Made by a program: the position numbers and the translations under genes
Part shown: positions 43,517-51,633 of the stretch, one piece after another
Layout: each line of letters opens with the position of its first letter
How positions within the stretch are numbered: the stretch's first letter is position 1
Origin: CALMEC01 sp964434425
GTDB lineage: Bacteria; Actinomycetota; Thermoleophilia; Miltoncostaeales; Miltoncostaeaceae
Assembly (NCBI GenBank): GCA_964434425.1
Contig: CAYSVH010000005.1
Location: forward strand, 62,001 to 126,000
Length of the DNA: 64,000 nt
Reading direction: 5' to 3'
Notes under the pieces: generated by a model
Told to the model about the DNA's origin: nothing
What the model saw: only the letters and a program-made list of their open reading frames with translations
Databases searched by the model: none

Positions 43517-44474
43517 TGCGAGGGTGAGGAGCCGCGTTCTCGGGGATCCGCGCCCTCGGTGGAGGGGTGATCGGGACGACGTCCGAATGGCCTCCCGGTT
43601 CCGCGACGATCCTGGCTGCGAAGGCGACCGCCCGGTCCAGGACCGTCGGCCACACCACCTCGCCCGGAGAGCCCGCCTCGCTCACGGACGCCGCAAGAAC
43701 CGCGAGGACGGCGTCCCCCGCACCCATCGCATCCACCGCAGGAGGGCCCGACGGGATCCGCATCTCGACGGCAGCGCCCTCAGGGAGGTCCACCCGGATG
43801 CCGGCCGCACCCCGCGTCACGACCACCGCCTCGACACCCGACGCGAACAGCCCCTCGCACCACTCGTGGCTGGACGGGAGGTCCAGAACCGCATGGTCCT
43901 GCTCGCTCAGCTTCACGACCGCCGACTCCGCGGCCACGCGCAGGAACCCGGTGCGGAACGCGGCCGGATCGCGCAGCAGCTGAGGCCGGGGGTTGGGATC
44001 CACCATCAGACGGTGCCCCCCGTCGGCGGCCAACGCAAGCAGGTCGTCGACCTGGTCGGCGTCGTCGAACGGGAACGTTGCGACGACCAGAAGCCGCCCT
44101 GGTCCCAGTTCCTCGGCGATCTCGGTGCTCACCGCGAACCGCCGGTCGCAGACGGAGCCCGCGAACGCGTACGTCGGCTCGCCGTCGATCCGCGACGAGG
44201 TCGCCCACCCCGTCGGTCGCGACGTGCTCAGTGGACGCAGGTCCACACCACGCTCTCCGACGATGCGCCGCAGCTCCTGTCCGGCCGGGTCGTCGCCGAC
44301 CTCGGCCAGCAGGATCGCCGGCGTCCCCAGGGCGACCAGGTCGATCGCGACATTGCACCCCGCGCCGCCCGGATAGGTGATCGAACGCTGTCCGTCGGGC
44401 ATCGTCTCGACCAGTTCGTCGACGATCAGGTCGCCGATCACGACCACCGGACGGGTCTCGGGCATCGCAGACAT
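43509..44474 (-). CDS. PfkB-family carbohydrate/nucleoside kinase
   Basis: A 321-residue ribokinase-fold sugar kinase. The N-terminal PfkB signature region YPGGAGCNVAIDLVALG and the C-terminal signature AVDAMGAGDAVLAVLAAS (catalytic Asp in GAGD, near residue 252) are intact. MVDPNPRPQLL is a typical mid-domain stretch. The substrate is not predictable (ribose, fructose, adenosine or other). I chose the ATG at 44474 because a TAGCGT hexamer ends 6 nt upstream; an in-frame ATG at 44465 and GTG at 44480 are alternatives. Its end overlaps the left end of repeat copy C. Confidence 0.88.
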   Translation of the reverse strand: MSAMPETRPVVVIGDLIVDELVETMPDGQRSITYPGGAGCNVAIDLVALGTPAILLAEVGDDPAGQELRRIVGERGVDLRPLSTSRPTGWATSSRIDGEPTYAFAGSVCDRRFAVSTEIAEELGPGRLLVVATFPFDDADQVDDLLALAADGGHRLMVDPNPRPQLLRDPAAFRTGFLRVAAESAVVKLSEQDHAVLDLPSSHEWCEGLFASGVEAVVVTRGAAGIRVDLPEGAAVEMRIPSGPPAVDAMGAGDAVLAVLAASVSEAGSPGEVVWPTVLDRAVAFAARIVAEPGGHSDVVPITPPPRARIPENAAPHPRTR

Positions 44475-44480
44475 GGGCAC

Positions 44481-44486
44481 ACGCTA
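44481..44486 (-). promoter_or_regulatory. Candidate -10 (TAGCGT) for the PfkB gene, leaderless
   Basis: TAGCGT ends 6 nt before the ATG at 44474 with no ribosome-binding site between. The region 44475-44646 is a divergent promoter region between PfkB and proS. Confidence 0.4.
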
Positions 44487-44646
44487 CGGCCACGGCACGC
44501 CGTTCGTCGTACGGACATTCGATCCCCGCCCGAGACGGCCCGTCGTCATCGTCCTCCGACGTCGTCGGCACGCATCGGCGAAGATGTGCGCCCGAGATGG
44601 TCGCCGACGACCATGCCCGACCCGACGAACCAGGACACCCGAGCCC

Positions 44647-46188
44647 GTGCCCCCCATCCGCCACGCACTCTCCATCACCCGCGACGCCGACTTCGCCCAG
44701 TGGTACCAGGAGGTGATCACCGAGGCGGAAATGGCCGAGGAGTCCGGGGTCCGCGGCTGCATGGTCATCAAGCCGTGGGGCTACGGCATCTGGGAGCGCA
44801 TCCAGCGCACCATGGACGATCGCATCAAGGCCGCCGGGGTCGACAACTGCTACTTCCCCCTCTTCATCCCCCTCTCGTACTTCGCGAAGGAGGCGGAGCA
44901 CGTCGACGGGTTCGCCAAGGAGATGGCCGTCGTCACCCACCACCGGCTCATCGGAGACGGCAAGGGCTCGCTGGTCCCCGATCCCGAGGCCGCGCTGGAG
45001 GAGCCGCTCATCGTCCGCCCCACCTCCGAGACCGTGATCGGGGCGGCCATGGCGCGCTGGGTCCAGAGCTGGCGTGACCTGCCCCTGCTCACCAACCAGT
45101 GGGCCAATGTCGTGCGCTGGGAGATGCGCACGCGCATGTTCCTGCGCACCAGCGAGTTCCTCTGGCAGGAGGGCCACACGGCCCACGCCGACCGCGACGA
45201 CGCCATGAGCGAGACGCTGCGGGCGCTCGAGATGTACCGCACCTTCGCCGAGGACGTGCTCGCCATGCCGGTCATCGCCGGCGAGAAGCCCGAGAACGAG
45301 CGCTTCCCCGGCGCCGTCGCCACCTACAGCATCGAGGCGATGATGCAGGACGGCAAGGCACTTCAGGCCGGCACCTCCCACTACCTGGGCACCGGCTTCG
45401 CCGAGGCGGCCGGGATCACCTACCAGAGCCGTGAGGGCGAGGAGACCCTCTGTCACACCACGAGCTGGGGGGTCTCGACCCGTCTGATCGGCGGCGTGAT
45501 CATGACCCACGGCGATGACGACGGGCTGCGCGTGCCCCCGGCGATCGCGCCCCACCAGATCGCCATCATCCCCATGCTCCGCGACGACGACGACGACGAC
45601 GCCATCCTCGGCTACTGCGAGGAGCTGCGACGGGATCTCGCCGGGCTCACCGCGCTGGACGAGCCCGTGCGCGTCCTGCTCGACAGGCGTGAGGGCAAGG
45701 CCACGCAGAAGCGCTGGGCCTGGGTCAGGAAGGGCATGCCCATCCTCCTCGAGATCGGCGCCCGTGACGTGTCGGGCGGCAACGTGTCGGTCATCCGCCG
45801 CGACCGCCTGTGGCGCGAGGACGGCAAGACGAACTTCACGGTGATGACCCGGGACGCGTTCGTCTCCGCGGCGGCCGCCGAGCTGGACGACGTCCAGCGC
45901 TCACTGCACGACGACGCCCTGGCACGCCGCGACGCCAGCATCCGCCGCGACATCACCGATCTGAACGCCCTCGCGGACTTCTACGCGGAGGACGCCCACC
46001 ACCCCGGCTGGGTGGAGCTTCCCTGGGCCCGGCCGACAGGAGCGGAGCTCGAGGATGTCGTCACACGGCTCAAGGCGCTCAAGCTCACCATCCGCAACAC
46101 CCCGATGGACGCCGGGCCCGTGGAGGGCACCTGCGTGTTCACCGGACGGCCGGCGGTCGAGCGCATCTACGTGGCCCGCTCGTACTGA
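44647..46188 (+). CDS. proS: Prolyl-tRNA synthetase, archaeal/eukaryote-like type
   Basis: A 513-residue class II synthetase that charges tRNA-Pro. It is the short, archaeal/eukaryotic-like form without the long editing insertion of typical bacterial enzymes. Motif 2 is RTSEFLWQEGHTAHAD (residues about 170-185). The active-site region holds FPLFIPLSYFAKEAEH and LIVRPTSETVIG near the N-terminus, and TTSWGVSTRLIGGVIMTHGD near motif 3. The anticodon-binding domain and a zinc-like C-terminal domain follow. The GTG at 44647 is the most likely start (PPIRHALSITRDADFAQWY); longer reading upstream is not synthetase-like. It converges on the CopD-like gene across a perfect hairpin. Confidence 0.94.
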   Translation: MPPIRHALSITRDADFAQWYQEVITEAEMAEESGVRGCMVIKPWGYGIWERIQRTMDDRIKAAGVDNCYFPLFIPLSYFAKEAEHVDGFAKEMAVVTHHRLIGDGKGSLVPDPEAALEEPLIVRPTSETVIGAAMARWVQSWRDLPLLTNQWANVVRWEMRTRMFLRTSEFLWQEGHTAHADRDDAMSETLRALEMYRTFAEDVLAMPVIAGEKPENERFPGAVATYSIEAMMQDGKALQAGTSHYLGTGFAEAAGITYQSREGEETLCHTTSWGVSTRLIGGVIMTHGDDDGLRVPPAIAPHQIAIIPMLRDDDDDDAILGYCEELRRDLAGLTALDEPVRVLLDRREGKATQKRWAWVRKGMPILLEIGARDVSGGNVSVIRRDRLWREDGKTNFTVMTRDAFVSAAAAELDDVQRSLHDDALARRDASIRRDITDLNALADFYAEDAHHPGWVELPWARPTGAELEDVVTRLKALKLTIRNTPMDAGPVEGTCVFTGRPAVERIYVARSY

Positions 46189-46214
46189 TCACGCCAGGGA
46201 CCGGTGATCAGCTG

Positions 46215-46250
46215 GATGGGTGATTCCACGGGATCGTGGAATCACCCATC
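46215..46250. terminator. Perfect 16-bp palindrome between convergent proS and copD-like genes
   Basis: 46215-46230 and 46235-46250 are exact inverted repeats with the loop GGAT. It lies 26 bp past the proS stop and overlaps the end of the CopD-like gene. The arm (GGTGATTCCACG) resembles the left end of the dispersed repeats A-E and the half-palindrome at 13472, so this bidirectional terminator may be a solo arm of that family. Confidence 0.7.
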
Positions 46251-47490
46251 AGGCCGGCGGCGTGGCGATGAGGACGGCCACCGTCGCCAGGACGGCCACG
46301 GCGAGGACGATCTCGGCGCGCACGCTGCGGCGCAGCAGCGCGGCCGCGCCGCGATCGTCGTCCGCCAGGTCGAGCGCCGCGCGCTCCAGACGGGGGTGGA
46401 TGACGAAGCGGTTGCAGGACGCCACCACGAGCATGAGTGCGAACACCACCAGCTTCACGAGAAGCGTCACGCCGTATCCCGTGCTGGTGAGTGATGACAC
46501 CGACGGCAGCTCGGCCAGCCCCCGGTAGACGCCGGTCACCACCAGCGCGCCCACGCAGATGAGCGCCACGGCCGAGAAACGGACGACGATGGCCGCCACC
46601 GTCGGCAGGGCGGTGTCCGGCACGGCATCCGTCCTCCCCACCGCGACCACGAGCGCGACCAGTCCGCCCACCCAGACGGCCGAGGCCAGCGTGTGGACGC
46701 CGTCGAAGACGAAGCCGAGCGCGGCGTCCGATCCCGCGGTGGCGTGCCCGGTCGCGCTCACGGCCAGGAGCGCGACACCGCAGGCCCCGCCCACCACCGT
46801 CGCGGTGCGACCCGTGGACGCCGAGCGCGACAGGGCGACGCAGGCGATGACGATCGCCAGTATCTGGATCACCAGGACCATGCCGAGCCGTGTCCCCACC
46901 AGGAACGTCCCGGCCGACGACACGCCCTCGTCCAGGCGCTGAAGCGTCGCGGCCACGACGGTGACGGCGGCCACGACGCCCGCGGCCACGATGACGCGCC
47001 ACACGGCCGCCGGAACCTCCCTCACCGTCAGCCCGCCGGTCTCACGTCGCGCTCCCGGTGGCCGGATCGGGTCGTCCCGCCCCCTCTCCACCACGAAATG
47101 GCGCACGACGGCGAATCCCAGCAACAGGCTGAGGGCTGCCAGGAGGACACCCCGGCCGATGAGGGCCGGCACCGGGTCGCGGCCCGATGTGCGTATCACC
47201 CCCGTGCCGTCGACGGTCATCCGCGTCGCGTGACCGTCCGTCGACAGGACCCGGACCTCGACGGGTGCCGTGGGAGCGGGCTCCAGTCGCACCAGGTGGC
47301 GGTCGGCGGCGTCACGGCTCACCCGGACGCCTGGCTCCGCGACCGTGAGGAAGCGCCCCTCGACCGCCGACTCGAGGGCGACCACCAGGCCGCCGGCGTC
47401 CGCGGTCACCGACGTCGGCCGGGCGTGTGCCGCTGCCGTCGCCGCGCACACGGACAGCAGGATCAGGAGGGCCAGGGCGAGACGACGCAC
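46249..47490 (-). CDS. CopD-like copper-resistance membrane protein with exported N-terminal domain
   Basis: A 413-residue protein with a signal peptide (ALALLILLSVCAATAAAHA) and an exported domain of about 90 residues that looks CopC-like and beta-rich (RPTSVTADAGGLVVAL). Eight membrane helices follow, with the CopD domain near the C-terminus (HTLASAVWVGGLVALVVAV, then LLVKLVVFALMLVVASCNRF). CopCD proteins are linked to copper import or resistance. Histidines in HATAG and HTLAS could be ligands (inference). The GTG at 47490 follows TAGCCT by 6 nt. It ends at the palindrome shared with proS. Confidence 0.8.
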   Translation of the reverse strand: MRRLALALLILLSVCAATAAAHARPTSVTADAGGLVVALESAVEGRFLTVAEPGVRVSRDAADRHLVRLEPAPTAPVEVRVLSTDGHATRMTVDGTGVIRTSGRDPVPALIGRGVLLAALSLLLGFAVVRHFVVERGRDDPIRPPGARRETGGLTVREVPAAVWRVIVAAGVVAAVTVVAATLQRLDEGVSSAGTFLVGTRLGMVLVIQILAIVIACVALSRSASTGRTATVVGGACGVALLAVSATGHATAGSDAALGFVFDGVHTLASAVWVGGLVALVVAVGRTDAVPDTALPTVAAIVVRFSAVALICVGALVVTGVYRGLAELPSVSSLTSTGYGVTLLVKLVVFALMLVVASCNRFVIHPRLERAALDLADDDRGAAALLRRSVRAEIVLAVAVLATVAVLIATPPA

Positions 47491-47496
47491 GGCACG

Positions 47497-47502
47497 AGGC
47501 TA
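47497..47502 (-). promoter_or_regulatory. Candidate -10 (TAGCCT) for the CopD-like gene, leaderless
   Basis: TAGCCT ends 6 nt before the GTG at 47490. The same hexamer is found before LytR_C and ubiB. Confidence 0.4.
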
Positions 47503-47617
47503 TAGAGACGCTGTGGTTCCTATGCCCCGATGATGGGGATGCGAGGCGAACCGCACCGGGCCGTTCTTGTGACCATCGTCCCCTCAGATCGATGGCCCTG
47601 CACCGGACGGATCGCCC

Positions 47618-47623
47618 TAGGAT
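47618..47623 (+). promoter_or_regulatory. Candidate -10 (TAGGAT) for ctaA, leaderless
   Basis: TAGGAT ends 7 nt before the ATG at 47631. It overlaps an alternative upstream ATG at 47622, which supports 47631 as the start if this promoter is real. Confidence 0.4.
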
Positions 47624-47630
47624 GAGCCCC

Positions 47631-48617
47631 ATGCCCGCCGAGCGCCGCCTTCTGAGACGCCTGTTCACCGGTCCCGTCTCGCCGGTGACCCTCCACCGGG
47701 CCGTGATCACCTCCGTGATCCTCCTGATCGTGATCGTCCCCAGCGGCGCGCTGGTGCGGCTCACCGGATCCGGCCTCGGGTGCCCGGACTGGCCGGGCTG
47801 CCACGGCAGCATCGTGCCGCCGATGCAGGGTCACACGATCATCGAGTACAGCAACCGCATCCTGTCGGCCGTCGTCGTGGCCGCGGCGATCATCGCCTAC
47901 CTCCTGGCCCGCCGCGTGGTGGGGACCCATCCGCGCCTGCGCATGTGGGCGCTCGTCGGTGCCGCATCGGCCGCGGCACAGGCACCCCTCGGCGGACTCA
48001 CCGTCTACCTGGACCTGCACCCTCTGGCCGTCGCCTGTCACTTCCTGCTCTCGTTCGTCGCCCTCGGTGCCGGGGTCGCGACCCTGATGCGCGCCCGCGA
48101 CCTGCGCCGCGGGACGGCCCGTCGATTCGACCGGCGCCGCCAGACCGTGGCCGGCGTCATGCTCGGCGTCCTGGTCGCCGTCATCCTCAGCGGCGTCCTG
48201 GTGACGGCCTCGGGCCCCCACCCGGGGGATCCCGAGGTCAAGATCCGCTTCTGGAACCTGGCGGACGCCGTCGCCCTTCACGCCCGCGTCGTGCTCGCCT
48301 TCGTCATCTGCAGCGTGTTCTTCCTGCTGTGGCTGTGGACGAACGGCGTCGGCGACCGCGCCGTGAGGCCCCTGTCGCTCATCTTCGCCCCGCTGCTCAT
48401 CGTTCAGATCCTGGTCGGTGAGTACCAGTACCGCAATCAGCTTCCCTGGGAGATCATCCTGATCCACGTGACGATCGTGGCGCTGCTCTTCGCGACGGCC
48501 GCGGCGATCGCCTGGCTGCTGGGCCATCCACCGTCCGAACGGGACGACGCCCGGGACGAGCGGCCCTCTCCTCAGAGCGTCGCGGCGCCGCGCGAGCGCC
48601 AGGTGTCCAGCACCTGA
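47631..48617 (+). CDS. ctaA: Heme A synthase CtaA (COX15 family)
   Basis: A 328-residue membrane enzyme that oxidises heme O to heme A for cytochrome oxidase. Eight membrane helices are seen. The Cys-containing loop GLGCPDWPGCHGSIVPP near residues 44-60 is typical of the family, as are His residues at the ends of helices (LHRAVITSV, VACHFLLSF, ALHARVVLAF, LIHVTIVALL). It is separate from any cox gene in the window. The ATG at 47631 is preferred (47622 is the alternative). The 3' end overlaps the convergent Nudix gene by 46 bp, which is unusually long. Confidence 0.9.
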   Translation: MPAERRLLRRLFTGPVSPVTLHRAVITSVILLIVIVPSGALVRLTGSGLGCPDWPGCHGSIVPPMQGHTIIEYSNRILSAVVVAAAIIAYLLARRVVGTHPRLRMWALVGAASAAAQAPLGGLTVYLDLHPLAVACHFLLSFVALGAGVATLMRARDLRRGTARRFDRRRQTVAGVMLGVLVAVILSGVLVTASGPHPGDPEVKIRFWNLADAVALHARVVLAFVICSVFFLLWLWTNGVGDRAVRPLSLIFAPLLIVQILVGEYQYRNQLPWEIILIHVTIVALLFATAAAIAWLLGHPPSERDDARDERPSPQSVAAPRERQVSST

Positions 48618-49120
48618 CGTGCGTGATCCGGGAAGGCGATCTCCGTCGGGAGATCACCCCCCGCGAACCACCGCGCGTCGCTCGACTCGGCCGGATCCAC
48701 CACGAGCCGGAGATCGCCCACCGGCCGCGCCGCGAAGTAGCAGTTGAGCGTCGTGTCGGCGCCCTCGCCGTCGCCGTAGCGATCGATCCACATGCCGACG
48801 ATGCCCGTCACCTCGACGCGCAGCCCGGTCTCCTCGAACACCTCCCGGACCGCCGCGTCCGCCGGGAGCTCGTCCGGCTCGCAGAAGCCGCCGGGGATGT
48901 CCCAGCACCCGAGCCACGGCGCGAACGCCCGACGAACGAGGAGCACCTCACCGGCAGGGTTCGTCACCAGAGCCCCGGCGCAGGGCTTCGCGTTCCGCCA
49001 GTGTTCGGCCCCGCAGGACGCGCACCGCACCGGCCGCGGTCCGGGAAGCTCCGCCGCGCACCGCGGACAGAACGCGAAGCCCGGATCGTTCAGCGGTAGC
49101 GGTCGGCCTTCGTCTGGCAC
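48572..49120 (-). CDS. Zinc-ribbon Nudix hydrolase
   Basis: A 182-residue protein with an N-terminal zinc ribbon (CPRCAAELPG and CASCGAEH, residues about 17-38) and a Nudix domain whose box is seen in PGGFCEPDEL and REVFEETGLRVE (G-x5-E-x7-REUXEE pattern). Nudix enzymes hydrolyse nucleoside diphosphates linked to another moiety; zinc-ribbon forms include NADH pyrophosphatase-like and ADP-ribose-type enzymes, but the substrate is uncertain. The GTG at 49120 lies 31 bp inside the end of the TraR/DksA-like gene, so it is probably coupled to it. The 3' end overlaps ctaA by 46 bp on the opposite strand. Confidence 0.85.
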   Translation of the reverse strand: MPDEGRPLPLNDPGFAFCPRCAAELPGPRPVRCASCGAEHWRNAKPCAGALVTNPAGEVLLVRRAFAPWLGCWDIPGGFCEPDELPADAAVREVFEETGLRVEVTGIVGMWIDRYGDGEGADTTLNCYFAARPVGDLRLVVDPAESSDARWFAGGDLPTEIAFPDHARQVLDTWRSRGAATL

Positions 49121-49443
49121 GGCACGCACCGCTCGGCGTCGGGCTTGGCCTCGAGGCGCCCGTCGGGAATCGGTTTCCCGCACTCCACGCAGATGCCGTA
49201 CGTGCCGTCCGCGATCGACGTGAGGGCCCGTTCGATCTGCCCCATGCGCTCCTTCGCCCGCGACTGGAGCCGAAGATCATGCTCGCGCATCTCGGCGTCG
49301 GATGCCGCCTCAGCCGGGTGGTGATGACCGTCCGAGCGCTCGTTCCCATCCTCGGCCAGGTCATGACGTAGCTGCAGATCGCGGAGTTCCGCCTCGAGGA
49401 TCTGGAGGCGGGCCTCGGCTCGTTTCATGGCGTCGGAGTTCAT
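49090..49443 (-). CDS. TraR/DksA-family zinc-finger protein
   Basis: A 117-residue protein with an N-terminal helical hairpin (coiled-coil type: KRAEARLQILEAELRDLQLRH) and a C-terminal C4 zinc finger (CVECGKPIPDGRL, then CVPCQTK). DksA/TraR proteins bind RNA polymerase in the secondary channel and, with ppGpp in proteobacteria, tune transcription; actinobacterial members are often of unclear role. A possible link is the long RelA/SpoT encoded at 4622, but they are far apart. The ATG at 49443 precedes the helical hairpin. It is followed by the Nudix gene with a 31-bp overlap. Confidence 0.88.
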   Translation of the reverse strand: MNSDAMKRAEARLQILEAELRDLQLRHDLAEDGNERSDGHHHPAEAASDAEMREHDLRLQSRAKERMGQIERALTSIADGTYGICVECGKPIPDGRLEAKPDAERCVPCQTKADRYR

Positions 49444-49560
49444 GCGGCCCTTTGTATCTAAGCATCCCGGCCGGACGAGCGCACGGTGGAGGCCCGACGG
49501 AACCAGCCCGCTCGCCGCCGTCAGAGCGTCACGCCACCCCGATCCGGTTGTGAGTTTTTG

Positions 49561-49589
49561 TTGTCTTTCGGACGGATCGTGCCTAGACT
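49561..49589 (+). promoter_or_regulatory. Sigma70-type promoter, leaderless
   Basis: TTGTCT (49561-49566), 17-bp spacer, TAGACT (49584-49589), then 6 nt to the ATG at 49596. This is the clearest promoter in the window and implies a transcript starting at or next to the A of the start codon. Confidence 0.55.
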
Positions 49590-49595
49590 CCCGTC

Positions 49596-50540
49596 ATGGG
49601 AATCCTCAGAGGAACATCAACGGCCCCGCTCCTCGGAGTCGCGCTGCTCGGCGCGGCGCTCGCGCTCGCGGCGGCCCCGACGGCCGAGGGCCAGGCGAAG
49701 AAGCCGCCCGCGACGCCCACCGTCCGCATCCAGGCGAAGGCCTTCACCAAGCGCGTCGCACCCGTCTCGGACAACAGCATCACCATCCCCCACGACCAGC
49801 GGCTGTCGGTCATGTGCCGCAATGGTGAGCGCGCCATCGGCCAGGGCATCATCTCGAGCACCCACTACCTGACCTCCCAGTCGTTCGGCCCCGCGGCCGG
49901 CAGTTCCTTCGTGGTCGGTCCGCCCGGTGTCGCGAAGGTGCGCATGCAGGTGCTCTGTGCGAAGAACGTCACGGTGCGTCATCTGCGCAAGGCCGCCCGC
50001 CACATCCCCGGCGGCGGCTACAACGGCATGGGAACCGCCCGCGGCGCGCTGACCTGCCCCGTCGGGTTCGCGCCGTCCGGCATGCAGTCGATCCTCGACT
50101 ACGCACCGGGTTTCGGAGCCTTCTCGTCGATCCCCAACGGCCCGCGTGGCTGGAAGGTCGAGGCGTTCGGCGTGCCCGACGCCATCAAGCGGGTCGCCTG
50201 GGCCGAGGCTGCGTACGTCGACATGGCGTGCGTCAAGGCCGCCAGCGTGACGAAGCTCAAGCGGAACACCGCGATCGGCGCCAACGGGGTGGCGACAACG
50301 GCTGCTATGTGTCCCGGCACCCGTCGTGTGCTGGGCTGGGGAATGAAGCTCGATGCGTACACCCAGCGGCTGATCTCGGGCAACGGACGCTGGGCGACAC
50401 CCTACGTGTCGCGCGCGCAGTTCACACCCAACGGACGCGGCATGAACTTCCAGTTCCGGCTCCCGAGCGGCGTCGACCTGGCGACGAGCACGGGATCGAA
50501 GATCGAGGTGCACGTGATCTGCGGTCTGCCGCGGAAGTAG
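49596..50540 (+). CDS. Secreted protein with three Cys-flanked internal repeats, unknown function
   Basis: A 314-residue exported protein with a signal peptide (LLGVALLGAALALAAAPTAEG) and a mature region of three related modules, each opening with a Cys near a Gly-rich turn and closing with a Cys after a beta-strand: MCRNGERAIGQG to VLCAKN, TCPVGFAPSGMQ to DMACVKA, and MCPGTRRVLGWG to HVICGLP. The pattern suggests three similar domains, each held by one disulfide. No family I recognise. It ends before a perfect hairpin and converges on the aldo-keto reductase. Confidence 0.75.
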   Translation: MGILRGTSTAPLLGVALLGAALALAAAPTAEGQAKKPPATPTVRIQAKAFTKRVAPVSDNSITIPHDQRLSVMCRNGERAIGQGIISSTHYLTSQSFGPAAGSSFVVGPPGVAKVRMQVLCAKNVTVRHLRKAARHIPGGGYNGMGTARGALTCPVGFAPSGMQSILDYAPGFGAFSSIPNGPRGWKVEAFGVPDAIKRVAWAEAAYVDMACVKAASVTKLKRNTAIGANGVATTAAMCPGTRRVLGWGMKLDAYTQRLISGNGRWATPYVSRAQFTPNGRGMNFQFRLPSGVDLATSTGSKIEVHVICGLPRK

Positions 50541-50547
50541 TCACCGC

Positions 50548-50590
50548 GATGAGGGTGTGCATGAGACGCTGAGGGATGCACACCCTCGTC
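50548..50590. terminator. Bidirectional hairpin between convergent genes
   Basis: 50551-50562 and 50576-50587 pair perfectly over 12 bp, extendable to 15 bp (50548-50590) with one G-T pair; loop 13 nt. It lies 8 bp past the stop of the secreted-protein gene and extends to within 7 bp of the aldo-keto reductase stop. Confidence 0.75.
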
Positions 50591-50596
50591 CGGCCA

Positions 50597-51586
50597 TCAG
50601 CGGGTCGGGGGCTCCCCGTGCCCGTATGGCCGGTCGGCGTTCGGATGGTCGGCCAGGAGTGTGTCGACGGCCGCTGCCTCGTCATCGGTGAGGGGCCGGC
50701 CGGCCAGGGCGGCGTTCGCCGCGGCCTGCTCGGCGCTTCGGGCGCCGACGATGGCCGAGGTGACCTCGGGGCGCCTCAGCACCCACATGACCGCCAGCTC
50801 GGCCGCGCCACCCGGACGCCCGGCCTCGTCGGCGATCCGCGCCAGACCACGCGTCACCTCGAGGCGATCCGGCCATGCGTCGTCCGTGAAGAACTCGCTG
50901 CCGGCACGCCAGTCGTCGGCGCCGAACGTGGTCGAGAGGTCCATCTTGCCGGTGAGAAGCCCGTGTGCCAGCGGACCGTACGCCAGCACGCCGACCCCGT
51001 GCTCGGCGCACCACGGAAGCTCCGACGCCTCGATCTCGCGACGCATCAGGTGATAGCCGACCTGGAATCCCGCGAACGGCGTCACGTCCCACGCCGCCTG
51101 CAGGTCCGAGGTCACGTAGTTGCTGACGCCGATGTGCCGGATCTTTCCCGCCCGCTGCAGCTCGAGCATGGCACCCATCGTCTCCTCCGCCGCGACGTCG
51201 GGTACCGGCCAGTGAACCTGGAAGAGGTCGATCACGTCGATACCGAGTGCCTGGAGATTCCGGTCGACGGCGGCGCGGATGTAGTCGCCGCTCACCTCAC
51301 GCCAGATGCGGAACTCGGGCTCCGTCTCCCACGCCACCCCGCACTTGGTGGCGACGATGACGTCCTCGGAGCATTCCTTCAGAAACCGGCCCACGATGCG
51401 CTCGGCCCGGTGCTGCCCGTAGATGTCGGCGGTGTCGATCCAGTTGACACCCGCATCGACGGACGCGTGACAGGCCGCCAGGGAGTCGGCGTCGTCGGCT
51501 CCGCCCCATCGTCCCCCGAACACCCACGTTCCCAGCCCGATGACCGTGAGGTCGAGATCGCTGCCACCGAGTCGTCTGGTCTCCAC
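50597..51586 (-). CDS. Aldo/keto reductase
   Basis: A 329-residue NADPH-dependent oxidoreductase of the aldo/keto reductase superfamily. It has the RRLGGSDLDLTVIGLGTW N-terminus and the catalytic tetrad region: Asp in WIDTADIYGQH with Tyr a few residues on, Lys in VIVATKCGV and His in FQVHWPVPD. IRHIGVSNY is a typical cofactor-site stretch. The substrate is unknown. The GTG at 51586 has a strong purine-rich site (GGAGGAGG) upstream. It converges on the secreted-protein gene. Confidence 0.92.
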   Translation of the reverse strand: METRRLGGSDLDLTVIGLGTWVFGGRWGGADDADSLAACHASVDAGVNWIDTADIYGQHRAERIVGRFLKECSEDVIVATKCGVAWETEPEFRIWREVSGDYIRAAVDRNLQALGIDVIDLFQVHWPVPDVAAEETMGAMLELQRAGKIRHIGVSNYVTSDLQAAWDVTPFAGFQVGYHLMRREIEASELPWCAEHGVGVLAYGPLAHGLLTGKMDLSTTFGADDWRAGSEFFTDDAWPDRLEVTRGLARIADEAGRPGGAAELAVMWVLRRPEVTSAIVGARSAEQAAANAALAGRPLTDDEAAAVDTLLADHPNADRPYGHGEPPTR

Positions 51587-51633
51587 CGCTCCTCCTCCGT
51601 GTACGCCTCGCCCGAGACTACCGCCGTGGCCGG

